64,000 nucleotides of DNA from Symbiodinium natans (Eukaryota > Sar > Dinophyceae > Suessiales > Symbiodiniaceae): assembly GCA_905221605.1 (NCBI GenBank), contig CAJNDS010001535.1, forward strand, positions 414,868 to 478,867, read 5' to 3'. The notes beneath the pieces were generated by a model that did no database searches, had not been told where the DNA came from, and saw only the letters and a program-made list of their open reading frames with translations. Within the stretch, counting starts at the first letter, position 1, and every line of letters begins with the position of its first letter. A program made the translations under genes and the position numbers. Below, piece by piece: positions 10,265 to 21,012 of this stretch.

Positions 10265-10522
10265 CCTGAACCCTAATCCCTTTAAACCTTCAACCCTTTA
10301 AGGCCCTCAACCCTTTTGCCCCTCAACCCTTTTGACCCTCAACCCTTTAGCACAAGCCTTTAAACCTAGAACCCTAAACCCCTAAGCCCTAACTTCAGCC
10401 CGCCCTCAACCCTAAGCCCTAAACCCCACAACCCCACAACCCCACAACCCTCAACCTCAACCCTCAACCCTAAACCCTAAACCCCACAACCCTCAACCCT
10501 CATCCCTAGGCCCTCAACCCTG
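10265..10522 (-). repeat. Long degenerate C-strand array
   Basis: About 260 bp in which CCCTAAA has decayed to CCCTCAA, CCCCACAA and CCCTTTTG variants. It ends before tgcag and exon 10526. A G-strand array also lies upstream at 10156-10208. Confidence 0.8.
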
Positions 10523-10525
10523 CAG

Positions 10526-10921
10526 ATCTCCTGAGGTGCCTTCCGACAGCATGTCGAAGGCCACCAGTCCACCCTGGGTTGCGGGTTTAGGGTTTCAGGT
10601 TTAGGGTTTAGGGTTTCGGGTTTAGGGTTTCGGGTTTAGGGTTTAGGGATTGGTGCCCCAAAGCCGTACTTGGAGGTGCAAAAGGGTACTTGCAAGTAGG
10701 GATATAAGCAGCGCAACTACATAACCTTGTTTAGGGTACGTAAAGCCCTGGCTACAAGTACCACATGAAAAGTAGGGTGCTATGGTTATTACCTGATTTA
10801 GGGTACTTCTATAAGTACTCGTACCCATGAATGTCCAAGTAAGCCCTTCCCCCATCGTCGCGTCAGGTGTCCTCCGACGGGACTTGCATGTCCAGGGTGT
10901 CCTCCAGCCTGTGGCCCCAGG
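10526..10921 (+). CDS. Two possible exons of an unrecognised gene
   Basis: Exon 10526-10584 reads SPEVPSDSMSKATSPPWVA and ends G|GTTTAGGG. Exon 10867-10921 follows cgtcag and ends in G|GTTTAGGG; it reads VSSDGTCMSRVSSSLWPQ or, phase-matched to the first, GVLRRDLHVQGVLQPVAPG. The intron holds a G-strand array (10585-10650) and foldback element C copy 2. Both donors would come from the telomere-like arrays. No family recognised. Confidence 0.35.
10667..10842. mobile_element. Foldback element family C, copy 2
   Basis: tacttggaggtgcaaaagg at the left is mirrored by tacccatgaatgtccaagta at the right. The interior shares ggttattacctgatttaggg with the copy at 43951. Confidence 0.7.
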
Positions 10922-11304
10922 GTTTAGGGTTTAGGGTTTAGGGTTTAGGGTTTAGGGCTAAGCATGCGCTCAGGATTGCTTGAGATGATTCTCCCGAAAG
11001 TCCAAGACCCGACGGGTTTAAGGTTTTTTAGGGTTTGGGGCGGTTTCTGTGCTGTACGGAACCTAAAGTCATCGAGGAAGAACCTAAAGAAACAGAGGGA
11101 GGCACCATGACTTTCCGCTGAGATTCCCTGAGTGCATTACCCAAAACCCATGGTTCAGTTGTTCAAGCTTTGAGAAGCTTCGACGCCCTTCAAGTGGCTT
11201 GATGTCAGCACAATGTCAGGTCGAGATGCCTCCGGCATTTTCAAGGCCTCGCCTCAACAGCTCTGTGTGAGGGCTGCGTTCGCCAGAAGCCACACGGGGG
11301 ATTC

Positions 11305-13982
11305 GATGCAGTCTACCAGGCGATGGAGGAGATGGACGACGGGATCTGAGCTTCGAGTGGACCGTTTCAGGGCTTGGTAGAGTCTCCTAAACCCTAAACC
11401 CTAAACCCCAAACCCAAAACCCAACACCCTAAACCCTAAACCCTACACCCTAAACCCTAAACCCTAAACCCTAAACCCTAAGCCCTAAACCCTAAACCCT
11501 AAACCCTAAGCCCTAAACCCTAAACCCTAAACCCTACAGTGCTTCACAACGCGTGGCGGCGTAGCGTGGCGTCGGCGCTGCTGAGGCCGAAACACTGGAG
11601 ATTTGCCAGAGAATCGACGCCAGCGACCAAGAGATGTGCATGTGAAGCCCTAAACCCCAAACCCCCAAACCCCCAAACCCCCAAACCCCCAAACCCCTAA
11701 ACCCCTAAACCCTAAACCCTAAACCCTAAACCCTAAACCCTAAACCCTAAACCCTAAACCCTAAACCCTAAACCCTAAACCCTAAACCCTAAACCCTAAC
11801 CCTAAACCCTAGACCCTAACCCGTGGTGCTCTTGCCTATTCTGTTCCCCTATAGCCCTTGTGGAGGCACCTGTGGACTTGCTGGGCATGTCGGCAGCCCT
11901 AAACCCCAAACCTCAAACCCTAAACCCTAAACCCTAAACCCTAAACCCTAAACCCTAAACCCTGAACCCTGAACCCTGAACCCTGAACCCTGAACCCTGA
12001 ACCCTGAACCCTGAACCCTGAACCCTGAACCCTGAACCCTGAACCCTGAACCCTAACCCTGAACCCTAAATCCTATAAACTCTAAACCCAGCGTCCCTGC
12101 CCTCAGACCGATCACAATGGCTGCATCTCGAAGTTGGAGCTGATTGCGGCCGTCCAGAGAGATGCAAGAGCCCTGCACTCAGACAGCGCGGTTTAGGGTT
12201 TAGGGTTTAGGGTTTAGGGTTTAGGGTCTAGGGTTTAGGGTTTAGGGTTTAGGGTTAGGGTCTAGGGTTTGGGGTTTAGGGTTTAGGGTTTCGGGTTTAG
12301 GGTTTAAGCCCAGCTTGTTTTGAAGAATCTGAGGGTAGATTCATGGGGCCCTTAGTATGAGTCTTTAAAGAGGTTCTGATGTATGGGCCCTGGGTATATA
12401 AGGGTCATACAAGGGATGCCCTTTTAAGGGCCCATTCAGGGGCCATGTAACTACCCTGCTAAGAACGAGCCATGCTGATGGGACGCTCAAAACGGAGTCG
12501 CGCTCATTGTCTTCGGGACGAAAAGTGGGGGTCAAGGCGCTTGCTAGCAGAAGAGTGTGGGATGACACCCCAGTGAGGCCCAAAGGGCAGCCCCCGTCTG
12601 TTGCACGATGTTTAGGGTTTAGGGTTTAGGGTTTAGGGTTTAGGGTCACGGTTCTCAAAACCGTTCTTTCGTTCTTCATGTTTGACATCTTGGGCTATAT
12701 TGCCTTTTAGGGGTTTAGGGTTTCTCTCTCCTTTTCTTTGAGCGGTTTAGGGTTTAGGGTTTAGACTCAAGCCTTCGGCTGGGAGTTGGCTTCTTCCTCC
12801 TAGGAACCTGGGATCCCCCAAACCCTTAACCCTAAGCTCTAAACCCTTCAACCCAAAACCCTAAGCCATAATCCCTAAACCCCGAAAGCCTAAACCCCTA
12901 AAACCCTAAAACCCTAAATCCCCCAACCCTAAACCCTAAACCCTAAACCCTAAACCCTAAACCCTAAACCCTAAACCCAAAACCCCAAAACCCTCAGTGG
13001 CCTCCCAGGTCGCGGCTTTTGTACTCCGAGACCAGGACAGCGAACGCAGCGCCCATAGCCCACGGTGGGTTGAGGGTTTAGGGTTTAGGGTTTAGGGTTT
13101 AGGGGTGTCTGACCCTTCAACCTCCTAGATGTAAGCGAGGCATAAACCCCAAACTGGTAGGGAAATTGGAGCGGCAGGGACTCCCTCCCCTAATTTCTTC
13201 TTTGAATGGCGGCCGTTGTTGCCGAAGCAGTTTCTTGAAGCCTTCTGTGAAGATCCAGTCATCTCTCGTTCCCCTCTACACACCTGCCCGGCACCTCCCC
13301 AAGATCGAAGCGACGAAGAGACCTTCGATGCAGTGGACGCAATCTTTGATCAGATTGCTGCGGGGAAGCACGCTTCTCAGACAAGGGTGAAGGTGATGTG
13401 CGTAGCGGCGTAGTGCTCAAGATCTCTATGCCCTTGAACCCTAAGGTGTGTCCACGGAAGGTTCAAGAATGAAACCCCTAAAACCACAACCCTAGGCCTA
13501 AACCCTAAACCCTCAACCCGAGCTGCAGGCAGCGCATCAAGTATGCAGATGTGGCGGCGCACTTTCAGAAGGCCGGCGCCCTCACATTCATGGGGTTTAG
13601 GGTTTAGGGTTTAGGGTTTAGGGTTTAGGGTTTAGGGTTTAGGGTTTAGGGTTTAGGGTCTAATTCCAAAATAGTAAGGAACCCAATAAGGTACACCCCC
13701 CCCATTTTTCGGAAACCCCCGTATGGATTTTGAAAAGTGAAGACCCCAGAGCTGATGTTGGGTTTAGGGGTTTAGGGTTTAGGGTTTAGGGTTTAAGGTT
13801 TAGTGGGTTTAGGGTTTAGGGTTTGGTTTAGGCGGTTGTAAATCGACAGGCCAGCACGAACAAGATGGACAACACGGATGAGTTGCCAGCTGCCTAGACG
13901 GTGTGTGCGCGCTTGCCTGTCCAACGCCTAGGTTCGGTGGGCGTTCAGCGGCCGGTCTTCTAGAAAGTTTGTGAATTAGACC

Positions 13983-14056
<74 letters not shown>

Positions 14057-15605
14057 ACCCTAAGCCCTAAACCCTTAACCCTAAACCCTAAACCCTATAC
14101 GCCCTACACCCTAAACACTGGAAAGCCTCGGCCGAAATTCTCCCATTCGAACACAGCCCTCAGCCTTTTTGCCACTGCCCCAGGCGCAAGCTGTATGACC
14201 TCATCGACGCAGACAAGAGTCTTGACTGCTTTGGTGGCAGATGAGAACTTTAACTCTTAGACACAGGATTAGCAGCGCCTTCTACTCATCCGGACCCTGG
14301 ACCCGACACTCTAAAAACCCTAAACCCTAAACTCCCAACCTTAAGCCCCTAGAACCCTAGAACCCTAGAACCCTGGAACCCTGGAACCCTGGAACCCTAA
14401 ACCCTAAACCCTAAACCCTAAACCCTAAACCCTAAACCCCTAAACCCCTAAACCCCTAGAACCCTATCCCTAAACCCTAGAACCCTCCTCGAACCCGAGC
14501 AGTTTGAGGAGTGGGTCCATCTCAAAGCTGGAGATCATTGCCGCAGTGCAGGCCATGGGGTTGAGAGCTGAATTTCATGAGGGCTTGGGGTGTAGGGTTT
14601 AGGGTTTAGGATTTAGGGTTTAGGGTAAAGGAGCCTCCTCCGAAAAAATATGAAAGATAGAAGAGAAGGGATCTTCAGGCTCTTCTCCACTTGTGGGGGT
14701 CATGAAAGCCCCAGCAAGGTTTACGTGAGTCAGGGACCCCTCATATGTAAGCCCCCAAATCGTAGGAATCCCCTCAGCATAAGGACCCCAAGAAGGTGCC
14801 CCTAATTTCGGAAGCCCCGAAGCCTAAACCGCAAACCCTAAACCCTAAACCCTAAACCCTAAACCCTAAACCCTAAACCCTAAACCCTAAACCCTAAACC
14901 CTAAACCCTAAACCCTAAGCCCTAAACCCTAAACCCTAAACCCCAAACCTTAAACCCTAAACCCTAAACCCTAAACCCTAAACCCTAAACCCTAAACCCC
15001 ACAGGCCAACAAGGAGGTGGCCAACTACCTTCTTCCAAACCTGGAGGGCGCCGACCACGTCATGGAGTCCGAGGCCAACTCCCCAGCTGTTCTAGGAGGC
15101 CCCCTTGCGAAGTCGAGGAACCGAAGCATAATTCAAGATATGCATATGCTTATGTATGTATGCATGTATGAAAAATTACATCTGTATGCATATATATATA
15201 TACTAAACATAACAGCACAATATTCCTGTATTTTTCTAGATATAGCACCTGACAGACATGTGACCAACTAAGGCCATCTTCGACGCCATCAACAGCCTCT
15301 TCCAGGCCAGCAGTGGCACCCCCCTTCATCTTCTCGAATTCGTGGGCGGGGTGGTACCTCCTGAATACCTGGGCCCGTTGTTTCATAGCTTCCTGGCAAC
15401 CCCAGAAAGGTCATCCCAAACTCCAAACCTGACACCCTGAACTCGAAACCCGAAACCCGAAACCCGAAACCCGAAACCCTAAACCCTAAACCCTAAACCC
15501 TAAGAACCGACCCTCGTCCAGACCATCGCCGGCGGCAAGCGGCGGATTGACTTTGCCGACTTCAAGGCCTACTTCAAGAAGGCCCATGGTGCACGCCGAA
15601 ATTGA
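11305..15605 (+). CDS. Multi-exon EF-hand calcium-binding protein (5' end uncertain)
   Basis: At least eleven small exons on one strand, roughly: 11305-11348 (GFDAVYQAMEEMDDG), 11584-11640 (AETLEICQRIDASDQEM), 12107-12190 (TDHNGCISKLELIAAVQRD), 13009-13063 (VAAFVLRDQDSE), 13215-13368 (ETFDAVDAIFDQIAAGK), 13529-13594 (RIKYADVAAHFQK), 14184-14235 (RKLYDLIDADKSLD), 14512-14585 (SISKLEIIAAVQAMGL), 15005-15095 (ANKEVANYLLPNLEGADHV), 15273-15318 (AIFDAINSLFQ) and 15522-15605 (TIAGGKRRIDFADFKAYFK, stop TGA). EF-hand loops show as DHNGCISKLEL and DADKSLD; their first residues often sit on the previous exon. The order 'ISKLE(L/I)IAAVQ ... FDA(V/I) ... RI(K/D)(Y/F)ADF' occurs twice, so the gene is internally duplicated. 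Introns carry G-strand arrays at their 5' side and C-strand arrays at their 3' side. Probably a soluble Ca2+ sensor; partner unknown. Confidence 0.8.
11386..12090 (-). repeat. Three C-strand arrays between EF-hand exons
   Basis: Arrays at 11386-11537, 11646-11822 and 11897-12090. The last holds about 14 consecutive CCCTGAA units (11958-12055), a locally spread variant. A small possible exon (LVEAPVDLLGMSA) lies at about 11853-11894. Confidence 0.85.
12191..12307 (+). repeat. G-strand array starting at an exon end
   Basis: About 17 TTTAGGG units. The first GTTTAG follows exon base 12190 directly and is the only GT available as donor there. Confidence 0.85.
12325..12480. mobile_element. Foldback-like element related to family F
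   Basis: It shares 'ggggccatgtaactaccct' and the short inverted arms (gggcccttagtatg / gggcccattcagggg) with 18820-18900. Boundaries uncertain. Further TTTAGGG units lie at 12610-12647 and 12711-12765. Confidence 0.5.
12818..13000 (-). repeat. C-strand array before EF-hand exon 13009
   Basis: CCCTAAA units with CCCAAAA and CCCCGAA variants. Confidence 0.85.
13595..14120. repeat. Intron with inverted arrays and a half foldback element
   Basis: TTTAGGG arrays at 13595-13660 and 13760-13835; a right half of family D at 13664-13730; then a C-strand array at 13979-14120 with about 12 consecutive CCCTCAA units (13979-14060). Confidence 0.85.
14300..14490 (-). repeat. C-strand array with CCCTAGAA / CCCTGGAA variants
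   Basis: It mixes 7- and 8-bp units and precedes the SISKLEI exon. Confidence 0.85.
14591..15000. repeat. G array, half family-D element, C array in one intron
   Basis: TTTAGGG units at 14591-14625; a right half of family D at about 14748-14820 (cccctaatttcggaagcccc); about 24 CCCTAAA units at 14823-15000, ending in acag at exon 15005. Confidence 0.85.
15121..15245. repeat. AT-rich simple sequence in an EF-hand intron
   Basis: TATGTATGCATG and TATATATA tracts. This intron has no telomere-like array. Confidence 0.7.
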
Positions 15606-15607
15606 TT

Positions 15608-15715
15608 TGGGGTTTAGGGTTTAGGGTTTGGGATTTAGGATTTGGGGTTTATCTAGGGTTAGGGTTCAGGGGGGTTTAGAGGGGTTTAGGGTTTCTGGTT
15701 TAGGGTTTAGGGGCC
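15608..15715 (+). repeat. G-strand array directly after the EF-hand stop codon
   Basis: Degenerate TTTAGGG, TTTGGGG and TTCAGGG units starting two bases after TGA 15603-15605. Confidence 0.85.
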
Positions 15716-15792
15716 AGGAAACCGCGAGAAGTGTCAAACCACCTCAGGTCACCTCAGTGTCGGCGGGCCCTGTGTCGATCCACCGGGGGAGC

Positions 15793-18366
15793 ATGCGCGT
15801 CTTCGTCATCGGACCAGGCTGTCCACACTCGGAAGAAGCATTTGAACAATGCCTTGATTCTTTTCTTATTCTATATCATAAGCTGCTAGTACAATGAGCG
15901 CGTTCCTGCTTCTGAGGGCTGCGCAAAACAACAAAAACCCTACTGCTTGTGAGAGAGAGTACAAGGCCGCGTTTGTGGCTCTTTGAGTTCAAGTTAGTTG
16001 CCCGCTATGTGGCAAGCTATGGCAAGTTTGCATGGCGACCGTGACTTGCAACGTGGTTGTTTCACTTGGCTCAGTGGTTGATGGTTAGCAGGTGGCAGTG
16101 GCCGCGCTCATCCCAAGAAAGCCTCGGGTCAAGTTGGATGTCAATGTTCAAAAGCCCATGTTCAAAAATGGAGGGGTGCAGTACCCCTCGAAAGTGATAA
16201 CTGAGAGGCTTCGGACAGAAGCTCAACCCGCGCCAGTCGGGCATGATCACGAATGCTGGCTACCAGGCGCTTGCCATGCTCCAGAACTAGCAGCCCACGG
16301 TCCTCCTGGTAGCTCGAAGATCCCAAGCCCACTCCCTAAACCCTAAACTAAATCCTATCCCTAAACCCTAAACCCTAAACCCAAAACCGCGCCAGTTGAC
16401 GTCTTGGTGTTGTGTTTTGCATGGAAGATCCGTCGGAGGTGTACTTCTTTCACGGCATCCCGAACCCAGAGACGCCGAACTTCCCGGTTCAGCAGTACAT
16501 GGAGTACATCAAGGAGGGCCGGTAAATAGGTTTAGGGTTTAGGGTCTTCCCTACGTTTACATTTAAATGCCCTCTGCAGAGTTCAATCGCGGGTGGGCGC
16601 TTGGGGGCGAACTGTAGGATTGTCCCATGATGAGCAAAACGATGCTTCCGACTTTGCTCCTTACCCCCGAAACCCTCAAAATCTTAACCCTAAACCCTAA
16701 ACCCTATATAAACCAGGTGTGAACCCTGTGTAAATCCTAAACCAACCTACATAAACCCTCAATCCGAAATCGCGTGAAGGAAGAACTGGATGCCTTCCAG
16801 CCTGACGTGGTCTGCGCAGCATCCAAGGGAGGCCTGGGAGTGTCATGAGTGGCGGCGGCTTTGGTGGCCTGGATGGACTCGAAATTCCATGAACAAAAGC
16901 ATAGCGGTGAGCCCTGAACCCTAGTCCTGAAAACGTGACACCCCAAAACGCTGCAGTACAACTCTAAATCTCCTCACCTCAAAGCCTAGGCTCAGGTTGC
17001 AGGGATCCTACGTTTGCCCCGGACATCGCGCTTTCAGCTTGACAGGCGTCTACCTCATCGGCTTGTGGCAGGCGCTGGGTTTCCGCAGATCTGAGAGCCC
17101 CCTGATCAGGTTGGGATGTCCCCCCTCATACTCGCTGATACTCGCTGTCCTTTATAGGGATTCTAGTACCCCCCAATACCCCCTATTCTAGTCCCTATTA
17201 AGGACTGTTAGTATAAGGGGGAACATCCTAAGGTCCAGGGTGCTCTGAACCCATGTGCTGCCTGCACCCTCTTCCTGGCAGGCTGGTTTGTGGCGCGGCC
17301 CGAGTCTCCTCATCAACGCCCACCCTTCGTGCAAGGAGCTGCCGCAGGACGGACCTTATAGTTTTTTTTTAAATGCTCCGTCTGCAACCGTAGGGTTCAG
17401 GGTTTAGAGTTCAGGGCTTAGAGTTTAGGGGTCACGGATGTTGAGCCTGAGCTGCTTGCCAGCGGCTCGTCCCGCCATACTTTTGGCCCAGGGCGTGCCG
17501 ATCGTTCTCGCGCAGGGAGGAAACGATGAGGCGCGACTGCAAGCTAGATTTGGCTTAGGGTTTAGGGTTTAGGGTTTAGGGTTTAGGGTTTAGGGTTTAG
17601 GGTTTAGGGTTTAGAGTTCAGGGCTGGCAATGTCCCGGAGCATGCCACCCAGGTTGTGAACTCTGCTGCACCTTTGGAGGTATACCCGACTGCGCGAGCT
17701 GATCTCGAGCGACTGATCTCCACGGGCACAGACAACAAGTGTTTCCTGTGGTGGCCTCGGGGGATAGATCTGATGCTCTGATGCCCTTGGTCTAAGCTCA
17801 GAACCCTAAACCCTAAACCCCAAACACTAAACCCTAAACCCTAAACCCTAAACCTTGTTACCTCAGTCCATCGACTCGCAGCTGATGGCGTGTGGAGGTA
17901 CTACGCTGGAAACAGCGGGCTTATGGCATCGGGGCAGCGTACCCGCATAGGTGACCGCCACAACATGGAGCTCGGGGGCCAAGTTCTGCCCTAAACCCTA
18001 AACCCTAAACCCTAAACCCTAAACCCTAAACCCTAAACCCTAAACCCTAAACCCTAAACGCTAAACCCTAAACCCTAAACCCTAAACCCTAAACCCTAAA
18101 CCCTAAATCCCTAATCCCTATCCCTAAACCCTAAACCCTAAGCCCTGAACCCTGAACCCTGAACCCTGAACCCTAAGCCCTAAGCCCTAAGCCCTAAACC
18201 CTAAACCCTAAACCCTAAACCCTAAACCCTAAACCCTAAACCCTAAGCCCTTTCTTTACCCAAGTGCGCGAGGTCCCTGCTCTTTCGAGACTGCCTGCCT
18301 CGCCTGATCGACGCCACCCTGTGCGCTGACGGCCCGGAGGCTTCGCACCCCAGGCTTCCTTACTAG
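15793..18366 (+). CDS. FSH1-like alpha/beta (serine) hydrolase, multi-exon
   Basis: Exons with family features: 16421-16521 (EVYFFHGIPNPE), about 16770-16900 (FQPDVVCAASKGG, the nucleophile elbow with Ser at 16822), 17282-17352 (LWRGPSLLINAHPSC), 17491-17550 (VPIVLAQGGNDEARL, acid residue), 17653-17763 (ADLERLISTGTDNKCFL), 17866-17985 (SGQRTRIGDRHNM, catalytic His) and about 18264-18366 (LLFRDCLPRLIDA, stop TAG). Ser, Asp and His occur in family order. A possible first exon starts at ATG 15793 (MRVFVIGPGCPHS), and 16092-16190 may be another. Oddities: an in-frame TGA at 16846-16848 just after the elbow, and several junctions without GT. It could therefore be a decaying copy or have an unrecognised tiny intron. 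The substrate cannot be told; likely a cytosolic esterase-type enzyme. Confidence 0.72.
16333..16387 (-). repeat. C-strand array before exon 16421
   Basis: CCCTAAA units with variants. In the next intron, G units at 16528-16546 and C units at 16665-16712 repeat the G-then-C order. Confidence 0.8.
17111..17231. mobile_element. Foldback element family A, copy 2 (complete)
   Basis: The left arm ttgggatgtccccc...gtcctttatagggatt is mirrored by the right arm tagtccctattaaggactg...aagggggaacatccta. It lies in an intron of the hydrolase gene. Confidence 0.85.
17551..17630 (+). repeat. G-strand array filling most of a 100-bp intron
   Basis: About 10 TTTAGGG units between hydrolase exons 17491-17550 and 17653. 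The next intron has C-strand units instead (17800-17858). Confidence 0.85.
17986..18259 (-). repeat. Long C-strand array forming an intron, flanked by CCAAGT
   Basis: About 37 units of CCCTAAA, CCCTGAA and CCCTAAG. The 6-bp sequence ccaagt occurs at 17979-17984 and 18260-18265 on the two sides. Confidence 0.85.
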
Positions 18367-18469
18367 GGTTTAGGGTTTAGGGTTTAGGGTTTATGTAGGG
18401 GCGGGTAGAGCATATTCGAAAGTCAAAGCGCCGGGAATTGGAAGAACTGAAGCTCTTGCTCTGCAGGTC

Positions 18470-20606
18470 CGACGGCTTCAGATGATCATGAACATCTCTA
18501 AGCACAAACCCTACACCGCCAAAAACAAGCCCTAAACCCCAAACGCTAAACCCCAAGCCCTAAACCCCACGCCGCAAACCCTAAATCCCAAAACCTGAAG
18601 CTGAAGGGTGAATGGTGCGACCACTCCATGGTTACCAAGCCGACTCATAGATACGGATGGTCCCTTGCCTTCGTTTACGGTAAATGAGGCCCCTCATAGG
18701 ACCTTCGGGGTTCTTTGGGGGTTATTTAGGGGTTAGCTAGGTATACATAGGGGGTTATATAGGGGAATGAGATTAAGGGTCCCTTTTGGGGGTCCCTCCT
18801 TATACCCTTTAAGTTCCGAAGTATGGGGCCTTGGGGTGTAGAGGGTATGCAAGGGGCATCTAAGGGCACATACTAGGGACTATGTAACTACCCTAAGGTA
18901 AGCGTATGGTACCAGGTTTAGGGTTAGGTTTAGGGTTTAGGGCATAAGGTTTAGGATATAGGGTTCTTAAGGGCGTATGGCTCAAATAATGGTGGTAAGA
19001 AGATTCAGAAGGATATCATGATTACTAGTGGCAAGAATACTCACAACAACACTAGTAGCAACAAGCAACAACACAACAATCCAAACACCACAATTGTAAG
19101 CGCAATGGACTAAACCCTAAGCCCTAAGCCCTAAGCCCTAAGCCCTAAGCCCTAAACCCTGAACCCTGAACCCTAAACCCGAAACCCGAAACCCGAAACC
19201 CTAAACCCTAAACCCTAAACACGAAACCCTAAGCTGCCTCGAAGCCTTGAAGAGGCCCACATGATTCGCTCCTGGCGGGAGCGTCTTTCAGAACAGCGCA
19301 GGGAAGCGGAGCAGTGGCTAGGCCCGGAGCTCGGGCAAAAGGGGGCTGGGGGTTCAAGGATGAGGGAGTTTAGGGTTTAGGGCCAGGGTTTAGGGTTCAA
19401 GGTTTAGGGTTTAGGATTCAGGGTTTCGGTTTTCGGGGAGACGGTGCAGAAGCGTTCTGGTCTCCTTTGGGGGGTTTAGGAATTTCCGGCATTCAAGGCC
19501 GAACCCCGAACTTCACCTTACCAAGTCCGCATGGACATGTGGGAGCAGCCCTCCTTTTCTGAACCCTAAACCCTAAACCCTAAACCCTAAACCCTAAACC
19601 CTAAGCCCTAAACCCTAAACCACTTCCTTTACCACCTGGCAGGACACAGCCCGGAGCTCCTGCGCAAGCGCTGGGTGGGACTCCCCAGGTTTCAACTCCA
19701 CGCACATGAACGCATATGGGGGTTCTGAAATTAGGGTTTAGGGTTTAGGGTTTAGGGTTTAGGGTCTAGGGTTTAGGGTTTAGGCGTCCTAGTTGTAAGG
19801 GAAGCCTACTACTTGGGGCTCGATTATAGGGGCCCCCTGTTTTCATAAACCCCCCATCTATAAAAATACTCATCGATGCATATATACATATATACACATG
19901 TGTATACACTTATGTATTTCTACATGTATGTGCATTTGTATATTTGTACACATATACATCTACACACTTATACATACGTATATACATTGATGACTTGAGA
20001 TCCCGTTTACATGACATGAACATTAATCATCATTGCGGGGGTTGGACTCAAAGTCGGTGCCTTGACTTCGCGCGAATGCGATGCTGGCACCGCTGCGAAT
20101 CTCTGGGGTTATAGACTTACAGCGATCCCTCGGGGGCATGTGAACTTGATTCGTCCCACTCCACCCGTCCCCATGCCTTCCTTAGCAGATATGGGGTTTC
20201 CGAAACGAGGTCTACATAAACCCTAAACCCTAAACCCTAAACCCTAAACCCTAAACCCTAAACCCCCATATGAACAACCTTCGGCCCGGTCCTGCAACTC
20301 AGACATCGAGGCAACTCGTGGCATGGACGAGGAGAAACTCATAGAGGCCGGCAGGCTACTAGTAGTGGCCTGCAAAGGCCAGTGCTCATTGATCTCTCTA
20401 ATTACTATGACTTGAGTGAATGTTGCCAAGAATATTTTTGTTTTCAGTATCAGTACCATGGTTAATGTTCCTAGCTTCACTATTCCTAGTACGTTGATGA
20501 GTATCAGTACTATTCCTACGGCTTTCTTGGGCAGGTACTCCCTGGCACCGAGGAGTTTGCTCACGTCATGGCTTTGTTCCGGGCCGCTCCGAAGGACACC
20601 TTGTGA
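18470..20606 (+). CDS. Unrecognised multi-exon gene ending at TGA 20604-20606
   Basis: Probable exons: about 18469-18504 (VRRLQMIMNISK), 19232-19345 (SLEEAHMIRSWRERLSEQRR), 19515-19560 (YQVRMDMWEQPSFS), 19645-19732 (GWDSPGFNSTHMNAYGGSE) and 20535-20606 (VLPGTEEFAHVMALFRAAPK, then DTL and stop). The second is strongly helical and charged and could be a coiled coil. The last begins directly after gggcag. Introns carry arrays in the usual order. Membership of all five in one gene is inference. No family recognised. Confidence 0.45.
18665..18900. mobile_element. Foldback element family F, copy 2, plus related unit
   Basis: 18665-18815 matches 5012-5182 (ggaccttcggggttctttgg; aagggtcccttttgggggtc). 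18820-18900 resembles 12340-12470. They may be one composite element. Confidence 0.65.
19095..19235 (-). repeat. C-strand array with CCCTAAG and CCCGAAA variants
   Basis: About 19 units in front of the coiled-coil-like exon. Smaller arrays of this gene are at 19370-19430 (G), 19561-19622 (C), 19733-19790 (G) and 20218-20268 (C). Confidence 0.8.
19790..19985. repeat. Half family-D element next to AT/CA-rich simple sequence
   Basis: 19790-19858 ends in ttttcataaaccccccatc, a family-D right end. TATA/TACA simple sequence runs to 19985. Confidence 0.6.
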
Positions 20607-20642
20607 GCCGCGCGTGTTAGCCGCATCGGGGACTGTGGGACA

Positions 20643-20741
20643 CTTGGGGGTTCATGGGTACTTCTGGGTAGGGTTAGAAAGTACCCTAAATACGGTTGTC
20701 CTACTCAAACCCCTACTTGTAGGTACCCGTGAACCTCCAAC
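20643..20741. mobile_element. Foldback element family C, copy 3
   Basis: cttgggggttcatgggtact and ggtacccgtgaacctccaa are inverted ends. It lies just after the stop codon at 20606. Confidence 0.8.
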
Positions 20742-21012
20742 TACTCCTAAGCCCGGGAGGGGGGGGGGGAGGTGGTCATTGTTCCCCATATCCAGTATCT
20801 CTGTACCCAATACCCGGTTGCAGCCAAAATGTAGATGTTTGGTTTCGCGGAATCAAAAGCAATGCCAGCTTCGAGGTAGCTTGAGCAGTGGCTTGAAAGT
20901 AGCATTACAGCGAGTCACGGCTGGCAGTGGCTCTGGCCTTCTTCAGGGTTTTGGGGGTTCTTTAGGGTTTAGGCTTTCAGGGGTTTAGGCTTTCAGGGTA
21001 AAGACTTGCAGG

